DNA of 64,000 bases from an uncultured Paracoccaceae bacterium (GTDB lineage: Bacteria > Pseudomonadota > Alphaproteobacteria > Rhodobacterales > Rhodobacteraceae), in contig CANLPZ010000002.1 of the NCBI GenBank assembly GCA_947493145.1, forward strand, positions 705,364 to 769,363, given 5' to 3'. The translations under genes were made by a program, and so were the position numbers. The notes below the pieces were generated by a model. The model searched no databases and was not told the origin of the DNA. It saw only the letters and a list, made by a program, of their open reading frames with translations. Of this stretch, positions 34,796 to 43,627 are shown piece by piece (position 1 is the stretch's first letter; every line of letters starts with the position of its first letter).

Positions 34796-34942
34796 ATGTC
34801 AAACAGCATCAAAGCAGTTCTCGCTGCGGCCGCTCTTGCGCTTTTGGGCGCGTGCTCTGGCCAATCCAGCGACGTCGAAGAATTTGTGGTTGTCGACCCA
34901 GAGCCGGTCACAGCTGAGCCTACGTTTAAAGGCAAATACTGA
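34796..34942 (+). CDS. Tiny lipoprotein, 48 residues
   Basis: ATG 34796 follows a strong AGGAG site. The 48-residue product begins MSNSIKAVLAAAALALLGAC, a lipoprotein signal with the Cys at residue 20. The mature peptide is 29 residues, acidic and Pro-rich (VVVDPEPVTAEP). It is too small for a catalytic domain. It is one of three tiny lipoproteins set between pccB and pccA, each with its own ribosome-binding site and separated by hairpin-rich spacers. Function unknown. Confidence 0.7.
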   Translation: MSNSIKAVLAAAALALLGACSGQSSDVEEFVVVDPEPVTAEPTFKGKY

Positions 34943-35011
34943 TCATAGGTCGCGTGCGCAGGCGATACCGTCTGCGCGCTTACTGTTCTCTTTGATACAG
35001 GGGGCAGTGTA

Positions 35012-35353
35012 ATGGAAAAACATCGCGGTTTTCCCTCCCGACTTCCTGGAACAGATTTTCAATTCACGATCCGCCGCCCGAATAAAAAGGGCGTGACGGC
35101 GATCATTCGGCGTGAACGTTTTGCCGATCGAAAGCCCGCCGACCGCCGTGCGGACGCTGGGTTTGTTAAAGCATTGGTTGAACAATTTTGGGATCAAACC
35201 TTTGAACGCGGTAATCTGGATGCAGGCCGTTTGTCATGGCTGTTTGAACGCGAAGTCGTCGCAGCCGAAGATCCGTTTGATCCAGAAAGTTACGATGCGC
35301 TGTTGAAACTGGATCTTGATTTGATCCGCGCCAATTTTCCGGACGCGTTGTGA
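35012..35353 (+). CDS. Hypothetical protein, conserved-looking, between pccB and pccA
   Basis: The 113-residue soluble protein has no signal peptide. It opens with FPSRLPGTDFQFTIRRPNKK, continues with a basic RRERFADRKPADRRADAG stretch and a helical C-terminal half ending DLDLIRANFPDAL. I do not recognise a domain. The ATG follows GGGGCAG. The context (propionate module) gives only a weak hint. It could be a small regulatory or chaperone-like protein; nothing in the sequence settles this. Confidence 0.6.
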   Translation: MEKHRGFPSRLPGTDFQFTIRRPNKKGVTAIIRRERFADRKPADRRADAGFVKALVEQFWDQTFERGNLDAGRLSWLFEREVVAAEDPFDPESYDALLKLDLDLIRANFPDAL

Positions 35354-35681
35354 TGATGGTGGTCGGCGCAAATCCGCTTGGGTGTTTCTTGTTTGGGCAA
35401 AATTCGGCCCAAAATGCCCCTATGGGTTGTGTGCCACTATCCGCGATCTTCGCGGCATGTCAGGGTGTTTTCAAGGCAGATTGGTCCAGCAAGCCATCTG
35501 TCGGTAATTGTCAAAACCGTTACCCTTCCCCTAAAGGGTGGTCAGCGCTTCCCCAAAAGCAACGGCCACCCTTTTCTTTGAAATGCGGGCCTATATCGCT
35601 TATATCTGTGTCAGAGGCGAAAAACGCCCACATCAATGCGCAGGCAATGACCTGTGCAGCACAACAAAAAGGCAAGAGCAG
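35354..35681. other. Spacer between hypothetical gene and second tiny lipoprotein
   Basis: This 328-base spacer holds a TTTGGGC-GCCCAAA hairpin near 35393-35412 and the terminator at 35533-35577. It has no credible gene: an open frame through it (to 36342) lacks a ribosome-binding site and any recognisable protein character. The lipoprotein promoter must lie within or before it. Confidence 0.5.
35533..35577 (+). terminator. Intrinsic terminator downstream of the 113-residue gene
   Basis: AAAGGGTGG pairs with CCACCCTTT around a 24-base loop, followed by TCTTTG. It probably ends transcription of the pccB-side genes, making the later lipoproteins and pccA a separate unit. Confidence 0.55.
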
Positions 35682-35888
35682 ATGCAAATCAAATCATGGA
35701 TTTTCGCAGCCTGTGCAGCAACCGCGCTGTCCGGCTGTCTCACAACAAACTCAGACGTTAACAATGCCGCTGTCGGTGCGGCTGTTGGCGCGGCCGCCGC
35801 AGTGGTTTTGGACGGCGATCCGTTGGTTGGCGCTGTCGCCGGTGCAGGCGCTGGTGCGCTGTGTGACGACGCGGGCGTTTGTCGCTAA
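35682..35888 (+). CDS. Tiny Gly/Ala-rich lipoprotein, 68 residues
   Basis: The product begins MQIKSWIFAACAATALSGCL, a lipoprotein signal with lipidation Cys19. The mature part is a Gly/Ala-rich stretch with repeated VGAAVGAAAA and GAVAGAGAGA patterns, similar to the glycine-zipper regions of OsmB/17-kDa-antigen-type outer-membrane proteins, and then a CDDAGVC pair. An AAGAGCAG site precedes the ATG. It probably sits in the outer or inner membrane as a small lipoprotein. Function unknown. Confidence 0.7.
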   Translation: MQIKSWIFAACAATALSGCLTTNSDVNNAAVGAAVGAAAAVVLDGDPLVGAVAGAGAGALCDDAGVCR

Positions 35889-35928
35889 ACCCAAAAACAG
35901 CGCTGTTTCGACAGCTCAATTAACACTC

Positions 35929-35974
35929 AACCCTTGGCGGAGTTGTGGCGAAAAAGTCGCAAAAGCCAAGGGTT
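35929..35974 (+). other. Perfect 10-base hairpin between tiny lipoprotein genes
   Basis: AACCCTTGGC (35929-35938) pairs perfectly with GCCAAGGGTT (35965-35974). A second small hairpin, ACCTTT-CCCC-AAAGGT, follows near 35989-36004. No T-tract follows the first stem, so it is not a standard terminator. It may be an mRNA stabiliser or processing site. Confidence 0.55.
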
Positions 35975-36056
35975 TACCTGTTGGTCATGTACCTTTCCCC
36001 AAAGGTAAGGCAAAACCTACTTGGGGGGATACAACCAGTAAGAGTGAGGGATCGTT

Positions 36057-36188
36057 ATGCGATCATTTGTTGTATTCGGGGCAATTTTGGCAAGTTTTGT
36101 TATCGCTGGCTGCAGCGGGCCACAAACGACCATGTCCACAAAAACACAATTCCAGCCAGCAATGCTGGAGCTTCCGCAGCTTAACTAA
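36057..36188 (+). CDS. Tiny lipoprotein, 43 residues
   Basis: ATG 36057 is preceded by GAGGG at six bases. The 43-residue product begins MRSFVVFGAILASFVIAGCS (lipidation Cys19) and has a 25-residue mature peptide ending in LELPQLN. It is the third tiny lipoprotein of this region and ends eight bases before a strong terminator. Function unknown; it could instead be a peptide with a structural role in the envelope. Confidence 0.65.
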   Translation: MRSFVVFGAILASFVIAGCSGPQTTMSTKTQFQPAMLELPQLN

Positions 36189-36195
36189 CTGCGGA

Positions 36196-36221
36196 GACGC
36201 GCAGGCGCGCGTCAATTTTTT
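36196..36221 (+). terminator. Strong intrinsic terminator upstream of pccA
   Basis: GACGCGC (36196-36202) pairs with GCGCGTC (36207-36213) around a four-base loop, followed by AATTTTTTCG. It closes the tiny-lipoprotein unit. Confidence 0.85.
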
Positions 36222-36231
36222 CGTCTTTAAT

Positions 36232-36260
36232 CGCAACATTGCCGAATTGGTGATGTTGCG
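36232..36260. promoter_or_regulatory. Inverted repeat upstream of pccA
   Basis: CGCAACAT (36232-36239) and ATGTTGCG (36253-36260) form a perfect 8-base inverted repeat with a 13-base centre, about 75 bases before pccA and directly after the terminator. It is a plausible operator for the pccA unit; it does not obviously match the pccB site. Confidence 0.4.
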
Positions 36261-36334
36261 TCTCCATGAGGCCGCCGCTCTGTCAGAGCGTGTGGTCTTT
36301 CGTCGTTTGCTATTCTCAAAGAAACGGATCGCTC

Positions 36335-38356
36335 ATGTTTAAGAAAATCCTCATCGCCAACCGTGGCGAAATCGCTTGCCGCGTCATAAAAACTGCTCGT
36401 CGTATGGGCATCAAAACGGTGGCGATTTATTCTGATGCCGATCGCAATGCGTTGCATGTCAAAATGGCGGACGAGGCGGTCCATATCGGACCACCGCCTG
36501 CGAACCAATCCTATATCGTGATCGACAAAGTCATGGCGGCGATCAAAGAAACAGGCGCCGAAGCCGTTCACCCTGGGTATGGTTTCTTGTCTGAAAACAA
36601 ACTTTTCGCCGAAGCACTGGCCGAAGCTGGTGTTGCCTTTATCGGGCCACCAGCCGGTGCGATCGAAAGCATGGGGGACAAGATCACGTCGAAAAAAATC
36701 GCCCAAGAGGCCGGTGTTTCGACCGTACCTGGCTATATGGGATTGATCGACGACGCCGAAGACGCGGTCAAAATTTCGAACGAAGTTGGCTATCCTGTGA
36801 TGATCAAAGCCTCGGCCGGTGGCGGCGGCAAGGGCATGCGGATTGCGTGGAACGACGACGAGGCGCGCGAAGGGTTCCAATCGTCTAAAAACGAGGCTGC
36901 CAATAGTTTCGGTGACGACCGTATTTTCATCGAAAAATTCGTAACACAACCGCGCCACATTGAAATTCAGGTTCTGTCAGACGGGCAGGGCAATACGATT
37001 TACCTGAACGAACGCGAATGTTCGATCCAACGCCGTAACCAAAAGGTTGTTGAAGAGGCCCCAAGCCCGTTTTTGGACGAAGAAACACGTCAAGCCATGG
37101 GGAAACAATCTTGTGATTTGGCGGATGCGGTTGGTTATGCCAGCGCGGGAACGGTGGAATTCATCGTCGATGGCGACAAAAATTTCTATTTCCTTGAAAT
37201 GAACACCCGCTTGCAGGTTGAACACCCTGTCACCGAATTAATCACGGGCGTTGATTTGGTCGAACAGATGATCCGCGTTGCCTATGGTGAAAAGCTTTCG
37301 ATCAAACAAGACGACGTAAAAATCAATGGTTGGGCGATCGAAAACCGTCTGTATGCCGAAGACCCATATCGGAATTTCTTGCCCTCAATTGGCCGGTTAA
37401 CCCGTTACCGCCCGCCCGCAGAGACCGCTGATTATTTACCGGGTGTTATGCCGTCCACCAATGTCGTGCGAAATGACACAGGGGTGTATGAGGGCGGCGA
37501 AATTTCCATGTATTACGACCCAATGATCGCGAAACTTTGTACGTGGGGCCCAACCCGCGCAGAGGCAATCGACGAAATGCGCACCGCATTGGATGGGTTT
37601 GAGGTCGAAGGCATCGGTCACAACCTACCTTTCCTTGCCGCCGTTATGGATCATCCGAAATTTATCTCAGGCGACATGACAACCTCCTTTATCGCCGAAG
37701 AATACCCAGACGGGTTCGAGGGCGTTGAATTGGACGCGGATGCGCTTCGTCGTATTGCTGCGGCTTGTTGTGCGATGCATTTCGTGGCAGAGGTTCGCCG
37801 CACCCGCGTATCGGGCCGGATGGACAACCATGAACGTCATGTGGGCGATGATTGGGTGGTCAGTCTTCAAGGCCAAAACTTTGACGTAACCATTGAGCCA
37901 GATGCAGATGGATCAACCGTGTATTTTGACAATGAATTGTCATACCGCGTAACGGGCGATTGGACACCCGGTCAGCAGTTGGCCGAAATGACGGTGGATG
38001 GGTCCCCCTTGGTGATGAAAGTTGGCAAAATTACCGGTGGGTTCCGTGTGCGGTCGCGTGGTGCAGATATGAATGTTCATGTTCGTACACCGCGTCAGGC
38101 AGAATTGGCAAAACTGATGCCAGAAAAGGTCGCGGCGGATACGTCGAAAATGCTGCTTTGCCCAATGCCTGGATTGATCGTGAAAGTCGATGTCGAGGTC
38201 GGCGACACCGTCCAAGAGGGCCAAGCCCTTTGTACGGTTGAGGCGATGAAGATGGAAAACATCCTGCGCGCGGAAAAAACCACCGTTGTCACGAAAATCA
38301 ACGCCACTGCGGGGGATAACCTTGCCGTCGACGATGTGATCATGGAGTTTGAGTGA
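36335..38356 (+). CDS. pccA: Propionyl/acetyl-CoA carboxylase biotin carboxylase (alpha) subunit
   Basis: The 673-residue protein carries biotin carboxylase, BT linker and biotin carboxyl carrier domains in one chain. The ATP-grasp motif GGGGKGMR and RLQVEHPVTELI mark the carboxylase (about residues 1-450). The biotin-attachment Lys lies in VEAMKMENILR, about 35 residues from the C-terminus. With PccB it forms the propionyl-CoA carboxylase, which carboxylates propionyl-CoA to (S)-methylmalonyl-CoA using ATP and bicarbonate. Length matches PccA. The start at 36335 is the standard MFKKILIANRGEIA. It has its own promoter region with an inverted repeat. Confidence 0.97.
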   Translation: MFKKILIANRGEIACRVIKTARRMGIKTVAIYSDADRNALHVKMADEAVHIGPPPANQSYIVIDKVMAAIKETGAEAVHPGYGFLSENKLFAEALAEAGVAFIGPPAGAIESMGDKITSKKIAQEAGVSTVPGYMGLIDDAEDAVKISNEVGYPVMIKASAGGGGKGMRIAWNDDEAREGFQSSKNEAANSFGDDRIFIEKFVTQPRHIEIQVLSDGQGNTIYLNERECSIQRRNQKVVEEAPSPFLDEETRQAMGKQSCDLADAVGYASAGTVEFIVDGDKNFYFLEMNTRLQVEHPVTELITGVDLVEQMIRVAYGEKLSIKQDDVKINGWAIENRLYAEDPYRNFLPSIGRLTRYRPPAETADYLPGVMPSTNVVRNDTGVYEGGEISMYYDPMIAKLCTWGPTRAEAIDEMRTALDGFEVEGIGHNLPFLAAVMDHPKFISGDMTTSFIAEEYPDGFEGVELDADALRRIAAACCAMHFVAEVRRTRVSGRMDNHERHVGDDWVVSLQGQNFDVTIEPDADGSTVYFDNELSYRVTGDWTPGQQLAEMTVDGSPLVMKVGKITGGFRVRSRGADMNVHVRTPRQAELAKLMPEKVAADTSKMLLCPMPGLIVKVDVEVGDTVQEGQALCTVEAMKMENILRAEKTTVVTKINATAGDNLAVDDVIMEFE

Positions 38357-38372
38357 AGCTTAACTATTCATA

Positions 38373-38843
38373 TCACTCGGACAACGGATTGGCGGCACGC
38401 TTTTCAATGATCTCGCGCTGTCGCAACGGCATCTTGTCGATGACCCGTGACAATTCCCGCATGTCCCAAGGGAAGGGTTTGCGCAGCTTCACATCGCCGT
38501 CTTTGCCCAATAGGGCCAACATAAATCCGCGCGGTCGCAATGTATTTCGGATGTCGCTTCGGTCGGTGGCGTCGGTGTCCACGATCACCACAATATCACG
38601 TTCGATTACGTCGTCGATGTCTTCGATCAGCAACGATAATTGTTCGATAAACCGTGGGTCATTGGGGTTGTCAGCAAAGATCACCAAGGGGCGCGCCGAC
38701 CAAACAAAGGCGCTTAAATCCACTTCGTTTGCCTCAAACACGGTTGATGGCACCGCTTTCCACGTGGCGAGCGCATCTGACTCCTGCGCCGCGACCGTAA
38801 CCGGAAATAACAACATCAATCCAAGGGATAAGGCTTTGAACAT
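38373..38843 (-). CDS. DUF4174-domain exported protein
   Basis: The 156-residue product has a Sec signal (LFPVTVAAQ) and a DUF4174 domain: WSARPLVIFADNPNDPRFIE, then IERDIVVIVDTDATD, and FMLALLGKDGDVKLRKPFPW. DUF4174 is thioredoxin-like in predicted fold but lacks the CxxC pair, as here. The start at 38843 follows GAGGAG. It is convergent with pccA and divergent from the mutase gene, whose upstream region it shares. It is probably periplasmic; function unknown. Confidence 0.85.
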   Translation of the reverse strand: MFKALSLGLMLLFPVTVAAQESDALATWKAVPSTVFEANEVDLSAFVWSARPLVIFADNPNDPRFIEQLSLLIEDIDDVIERDIVVIVDTDATDRSDIRNTLRPRGFMLALLGKDGDVKLRKPFPWDMRELSRVIDKMPLRQREIIEKRAANPLSE

Positions 38844-38945
38844 TTTCGCTCCTCTTTCCCTTAACATAGGCGGGCTTTCGCGAATTGCGAATGTTTTTCA
38901 CCCGCGTCAACCTCACTTTCCTGACATGCAACAAAGGACGCTCTC

Positions 38946-41072
38946 ATGACAAAGAAACAACGCTGGTCAGAGATTGCCGCCAAAGAATTGCGCGGGCGGC
39001 CGCTCGAAGATCTGACATGGAAAACGCTCGAAGGGATTGACGTTAAACCGGTCTATATGGCCGAAGACGTCGAAGGATTGGACCATCTTGGTTCCATCCC
39101 CGGCGAGGCGCCGTTCACGCGTGGACCCAAGGCAACCATGTATGCGGGCCGTCCGTGGACCATTCGCCAATACGCGGGCTTTTCCACGGCTGAGGAATCC
39201 AATGCGTTCTACCGTAAAAACCTTGCGGCTGGTCAGCAGGGGGTTTCGGTTGCATTCGATTTGGCGACGCACCGTGGTTATGACAGCGATCATCCGCGTG
39301 TGGTTGGCGATGTCGGCAAGGCTGGCGTTGCGATTGACAGTGTCGAAGATATGAAAATCCTGTTCGATGGCATCCCGCTGGACAAGGTATCGGTGTCTAT
39401 GACCATGAACGGTGCGGTGATCCCGATCCTTGCCAGTTTTATCGTTGCGGGCGAGGAACAAGGCCATGATCGGTCCATGTTGTCCGGCACAATTCAAAAT
39501 GACATTCTAAAAGAATTCATGGTGCGCAACACCTATGTCTATCCACCGGAACCGTCGATGCGGATTATTTCGGACATCATCGAATACACATCCAATGAGA
39601 TGCCAAAATTCAACTCCATCTCGATCTCAGGCTACCACATGCAAGAGGCCGGCGCGAATTTGGTGCAGGAATTGGCCTATACGCTGGCGGACGGCCGCGA
39701 GTATGTCCGTGCCGCGATCGAGGCCGGTATGGACGTGGATAAATTTGCAGGGCGCTTGTCGTTTTTCTTTGCCATCGGGATGAATTTCTTCATGGAGGCG
39801 GCAAAACTGCGTGCCGCGCGTATGTTGTGGCACCGGATCATGACGGAATTTGGCGCGCAATCGGAACGCTCCAAAATGTTGCGGACCCATTGCCAGACGT
39901 CGGGCGTGTCGTTGCAGGAACAAGATCCTTACAACAACGTGGTTCGCACTGCGTACGAAGCCATGTCGGCGGTCCTTGGCGGGACGCAATCGTTGCACAC
40001 CAATGCGCTCGACGAAGCAATCGCACTGCCCACCGAATTTTCGGCCCGCATCGCGCGCAACACGCAAATTATTTTACAAGAAGAAACCGGTGTGACCAAT
40101 GTGGTCGACCCTTTGGCGGGATCATACTATGTCGAAAGCCTGACAGCAGAGCTGGCAGAGGAAGCATGGAAACTGATCGAAGAAGTCGAAGACATGGGCG
40201 GCATGACCAAGGCCGTGGCCTCTGGCATGCCAAAGCTTAGGATCGAAGAATCCGCCGCAAAACGTCAGGCGATGATTGACCGCGGTGACGAAGTGATCGT
40301 CGGCGTCAACAAATACAAGCTTGATAAAGAGGACCCGATCGACATTTTGGATGTCGACAACGTAGCCGTGCGCGAGGCGCAGGTGAAACGATTGACGGAC
40401 ATCCGCGAAACGCGGGACACGGCCGCGTGCGACGCCGCCTTGGCAGAATTGGAGCGCCGCGCCAGCGAAGGTGGAAACTTGTTGCAGGCGGCTGTCGAAG
40501 CCGCCCGTGCGCGCGCATCAGTCGGAGAGATCAGTATGGCAATGGAAAAAGTGTTCGGCCGCCACCGCGCCGAGGTTAAAACACTCGCAGGTGTTTATGG
40601 CGCCGCTTACGAAGGGGACGAAAACTTTGCCGCGATCCAACAATCGGTTGAAGACTTCGCCAAAGACGAAGGCCGCCGTCCGCGAATGTTGGTTGTCAAA
40701 ATGGGCCAAGACGGGCACGACCGCGGCGCAAAGGTTATCGCGACCGCCTTTGCTGACATTGGGTTTGATGTCGACGTTGGGCCGTTGTTTCAAACGCCTG
40801 AAGAAGCTGCCCAAGATGCCATCGACAATGATGTGCATGTGATTGGGATTTCGTCTCAGGCGGCTGGGCATAAAACGCTCGCGCCGCAATTGATCGAAGC
40901 ACTGAAAAATGCGGACGCCAGCGACATCATCGTGATCTGCGGTGGGGTTATCCCGCAGCAGGACTACGAATTTTTGCAAAACGCGGGTGTAAAGGCGATC
41001 TTTGGCCCGGGCACCAACATCCCGGAAGCGGCACAAGATATTTTGAAACTTATCCGCGAAGCGCGCGCATAG
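38946..41072 (+). CDS. scpA: Methylmalonyl-CoA mutase
   Basis: The 708-residue B12-dependent mutase interconverts methylmalonyl-CoA and succinyl-CoA, completing propionate assimilation into the TCA cycle. The catalytic TIM-barrel half contains [20 protein letters not shown] and [20 protein letters not shown]. The C-terminal cobalamin-binding half contains [13 protein letters not shown], the DxHxxG motif that coordinates cobalt. Both halves are in one chain, as in the large subunit or the single-chain ScpA form. Length is standard. It has an upstream region shared with the DUF4174 gene and a strong terminator after the stop. A methylmalonyl-CoA epimerase is not encoded in this window. Confidence 0.96.
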   Translation: MTKKQRWSEIAAKELRGRPLEDLTWKTLEGIDVKPVYMAEDVEGLDHLGSIPGEAPFTRGPKATMYAGRPWTIRQYAGFSTAEESNAFYRKNLAAGQQGVSVAFDLATHRGYDSDHPRVVGDVGKAGVAIDSVEDMKILFDGIPLDKVSVSMTMNGAVIPILASFIVAGEEQGHDRSMLSGTIQNDILKEFMVRNTYVYPPEPSMRIISDIIEYTSNEMPKFNSISISGYHMQEAGANLVQELAYTLADGREYVRAAIEAGMDVDKFAGRLSFFFAIGMNFFMEAAKLRAARMLWHRIMTEFGAQSERSKMLRTHCQTSGVSLQEQDPYNNVVRTAYEAMSAVLGGTQSLHTNALDEAIALPTEFSARIARNTQIILQEETGVTNVVDPLAGSYYVESLTAELAEEAWKLIEEVEDMGGMTKAVASGMPKLRIEESAAKRQAMIDRGDEVIVGVNKYKLDKEDPIDILDVDNVAVREAQVKRLTDIRETRDTAACDAALAELERRASEGGNLLQAAVEAARARASVGEISMAMEKVFGRHRAEVKTLAGVYGAAYEGDENFAAIQQSVEDFAKDEGRRPRMLVVKMGQDGHDRGAKVIATAFADIGFDVDVGPLFQTPEEAAQDAIDNDVHVIGISSQAAGHKTLAPQLIEALKNADASDIIVICGGVIPQQDYEFLQNAGVKAIFGPGTNIPEAAQDILKLIREARA

Positions 41073-41078
41073 GCGGTT

Positions 41079-41110
41079 CCAATTGGTCTAAATATCCTCG
41101 CCGAAGGCAA
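41079..41110 (-). repeat. Dispersed intergenic repeat, copy 2 (minus orientation)
   Basis: The reverse complement reads GCCTTCGGCGAGGATATTT in its core and matches the element at 19576-19607 at 27 of 32 bases. It begins seven bases after the mutase stop codon and abuts the terminator at 41112-41140, again between convergent genes. Confidence 0.65.
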
Positions 41111-41111
41111 C

Positions 41112-41140
41112 AAAAAGCCCGCGCATAGCGCGGGCTTTTT
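41112..41140. terminator. Bidirectional intrinsic terminator (mutase / nhaA)
   Basis: AAAAAGCCCGCG and CGCGGGCTTTTT form a near-perfect stem with T-tracts on both sides, between the convergent mutase and nhaA genes. Confidence 0.9.
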
Positions 41141-41181
41141 CGTATCTTGTTCGTCCGTTTGAAAACCATTCAAACAGGGGT

Positions 41182-42351
41182 TTATTCACCTTCTGGCGTT
41201 GGGTTCATCCACAAAATGGCAAACCCGATAATGCCTGAAATAATCGATCCTGACAGCACGCCGACGCGTACTTGGTTCATCAATGCAGCATCGTCAAAGC
41301 TAAGCCCACCGATAAAGAGCGACATCGTAAACCCGATGCCGGCAAGGCAGGCGACCCCATAAATGTGGATCCAATTGGTGCCGTGCGGCATCCGCGCCCA
41401 CCCCAATTTTACCATGATAAACACCAGACCAAAAATCCCGATTTGTTTGCCGATAACAAGCCCACCCGCGATGCCCAACGGCAGCGCCGACGTCAGGTCC
41501 GATAGTGAAAGGGCTGACAAAACCACACCGGCGTTTGCAAAGGCAAAAATGGGAATGATCAGATAGTTAACATAAGGCTCAAGCCCATGTTCCAAGGACC
41601 GCAACGGGGATTTGCCCCATTTATCGACCAACGGGATACAAAAGGCGGTGATCACACCGGCCAATGTGGCATGAACGCCAGACCGCAAGACCAAAACCCA
41701 CATAATGATGCCCAGCAAAATCGCAGGCGCCACGCGATGCGCGCCTTTGATGTTCAAAATGATCAATCCAGCCAATGGTAGCAACGAATAGATCAAGTAG
41801 TTCACTTTCAGATCCGCGGTGTAAAACAACGCAATAATCAAAATCGCACCAAGGTCATCGAGAATGGCCAACGTCAGCAAAAACACCTTTAGCGACACAG
41901 GCGCGCGGGTTCCGACCAACGCCAAAATACCCAAGGCAAAGGCAATGTCGGTCGCCGCTGGAATGGCCCAGCCCCCCAAAGTTTCGGGGCTGTTCCAGTT
42001 AAACGCGACGTAAATCGCAGCTGGTAAAACCATCCCGCCAACGGCCGCCATTCCTGGCAAAACAACGTCGGACGGGTTTTTCAGCTTTCCTTCCAACATT
42101 TCGCGTTTCAATTCCAACCCGATCAAAAAGAAAAAGATCGCCATCAAACCGTCATTGATCCACAAGATCAGCGGTTTCTTCAGGCCTTCGCCATCAAGCG
42201 TTACAGCCAAATAAGCGTTTAAAAACCCATCATAAAAGTTTGAGAAGTCCGAATTAGCGACGATCATTGCTGCCACTGCGGCCAGCATCAATAATATGCC
42301 ACCAAATGCATCGTGTCGTACCAAACGTTGAAATGATTGTAGCAGTGACAT
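41182..42351 (-). CDS. nhaA: Na+/H+ antiporter NhaA
   Basis: The 389-residue inner-membrane antiporter exchanges Na+ or Li+ for protons. The conserved ion-binding Asp pair lies in FLLTLAILDDLGAILII, and the pH-sensing and transport helices include WAIPAATDIAFALGILALVG. The overall size and twelve membrane segments match NhaA. The start MSLLQSFQRLV at 42351 is preferred over the upstream ATG at 42372, which has no family similarity. Sodium extrusion suits a marine life, in line with the betaine pathway in the same window. Confidence 0.95.
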   Translation of the reverse strand: MSLLQSFQRLVRHDAFGGILLMLAAVAAMIVANSDFSNFYDGFLNAYLAVTLDGEGLKKPLILWINDGLMAIFFFLIGLELKREMLEGKLKNPSDVVLPGMAAVGGMVLPAAIYVAFNWNSPETLGGWAIPAATDIAFALGILALVGTRAPVSLKVFLLTLAILDDLGAILIIALFYTADLKVNYLIYSLLPLAGLIILNIKGAHRVAPAILLGIIMWVLVLRSGVHATLAGVITAFCIPLVDKWGKSPLRSLEHGLEPYVNYLIIPIFAFANAGVVLSALSLSDLTSALPLGIAGGLVIGKQIGIFGLVFIMVKLGWARMPHGTNWIHIYGVACLAGIGFTMSLFIGGLSFDDAALMNQVRVGVLSGSIISGIIGFAILWMNPTPEGE

Positions 42352-42492
42352 GTAACCCCTCAATTGTGTCAAAATAGTATTGCTTTCCTAGATAAATACC
42401 TAGAGCTTTCACCGTGTCTTGCAATACAGGAAACTGCGGATGAAGCCGCTTTTTTACCTATTCGCAACGAATTAACTTAGGAACAGGCTGGT

Positions 42493-43104
42493 ATGGCCGA
42501 TATTGATCATTTTGCCATTGCTTGCGACACCCTCGAGGAGGGTCGTGATTGGGTCGAAACACGTTTGGGCGTACCGCTGCAATGCGGCGGTCAACATGAT
42601 CATTTTGGAACGCATAATATGTTGCTGGGGCTTGAGGATGGTTTGTACCTTGAAGTGATCGCAATTGATCCGAACGCCGCACCACGATCGTATCCGCGCT
42701 GGTTTAACCTCGATGCATTTTCAGGGGCGCCGCGACCGACGACGTGGATCGCGCGAACGACAGATTTGGGAAGCGCGCTTAAAACCGCGCCCAAAGATGC
42801 CGGAAGGCCTGTCGCTTTGTCGCGCGGGGATTTGCGGTGGCACATGGCTGTGCCGGACACTGGATTGCTGCCCTATGACGGATTGTTTCCGGCGCTGATC
42901 GAATGGGATGGCCCCAATCATCCTGCTCCGCGATTGACGCAACAGGGCGTTCGGTTTGTCAGCATGGAAATCACGCACCCGAATGCGAAGGCGTTTGATA
43001 TCGAGCTGTCCAAATTGATCACAGATCCACGGGTGAAGATCACATCAGGCACCCCAGAAATGCGATTGACCTTTGAGACGCCCAAAGGGAAAGTCACCTT
43101 ATGA
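42493..43104 (+). CDS. VOC-family (glyoxalase-like) protein
   Basis: This 203-residue protein has the glyoxalase_3-like fold. It starts ADIDHFAIACDTLEEGRDWV (the His near residue 6 is the first metal ligand) and continues with GLEDGLYLEVIAIDP (Glu ligand). VOC proteins bind a divalent metal and catalyse varied chemistry on small molecules; the substrate cannot be stated. Its stop overlaps the start of the next gene (ATGA), which makes it co-translated with a GNAT acetyltransferase. Confidence 0.85.
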   Translation: MADIDHFAIACDTLEEGRDWVETRLGVPLQCGGQHDHFGTHNMLLGLEDGLYLEVIAIDPNAAPRSYPRWFNLDAFSGAPRPTTWIARTTDLGSALKTAPKDAGRPVALSRGDLRWHMAVPDTGLLPYDGLFPALIEWDGPNHPAPRLTQQGVRFVSMEITHPNAKAFDIELSKLITDPRVKITSGTPEMRLTFETPKGKVTL

Positions 43105-43586
43105 TACGTCATGCGCAACTGAAAGACGCCGCCGTCATTTGTGCGATTTGGAATCCAGTGATCCGTGACACGTTGATCACCTTTAACCCCGTCGTGAAAA
43201 CACAGAAATCTGTCCGCGAGCTGCTTAAGGAAAAATCCGTCCGAAAAGAACCGTTTTTTCTGGCGACGGAACAAGACCAAGTGCTTGGATTTGCGACCTA
43301 CGGCCAATTTCGGGGTGGCCAAGGGTATCGCCACACCATGGAACACACCATCATTCTTGCCCCTGATGCGCGGGGCAAAGGGATCGGTCGTGCCTTGATG
43401 CAAGCGATTGAAGATCACGCCCGTTTCAATGGGGCGTATTCCATGATGGCCGGTGTTAGCGGTGCAAACCCTGATGGGGCGGCCTTTCATCAACGATTGG
43501 GATATATACGGATCGCAACCTTGCCGCAGGTTGGTCGAAAATTCGACCGATGGCTGGATTTGATTTTGCTACAAAAAATCCTGTGA
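43101..43586 (+). CDS. GNAT-family N-acetyltransferase (phosphinothricin acetyltransferase-like)
   Basis: The 161-residue protein has the GNAT layout. An N-terminal region MIRHAQLKDAAVICAIWNPV is followed by the acetyl-CoA-binding loop ARGKGIGRALMQAIEDHA (the R-x-x-G-x-G/A motif) and the C-terminal HQRLGYIRIATLPQVGRKF typical of the Pat/bar subgroup. Members acetylate phosphinothricin, methionine sulfoximine or other amines. The native substrate is unknown. It overlaps the VOC gene by four bases. Confidence 0.88.
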   Translation: MIRHAQLKDAAVICAIWNPVIRDTLITFNPVVKTQKSVRELLKEKSVRKEPFFLATEQDQVLGFATYGQFRGGQGYRHTMEHTIILAPDARGKGIGRALMQAIEDHARFNGAYSMMAGVSGANPDGAAFHQRLGYIRIATLPQVGRKFDRWLDLILLQKIL

Positions 43587-43627
43587 ACCAGACTTTCCTT
43601 TCCCGAACATCGCGCTAAGGTGCGCTC

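Noticed and set aside
35350..36342. 330-codon open frame on the plus strand through the tiny-lipoprotein region
   Set aside because: It crosses two lipoprotein genes that have proper lipoboxes and ribosome-binding sites, runs through two terminators and reads as low-quality protein with no recognisable segment.
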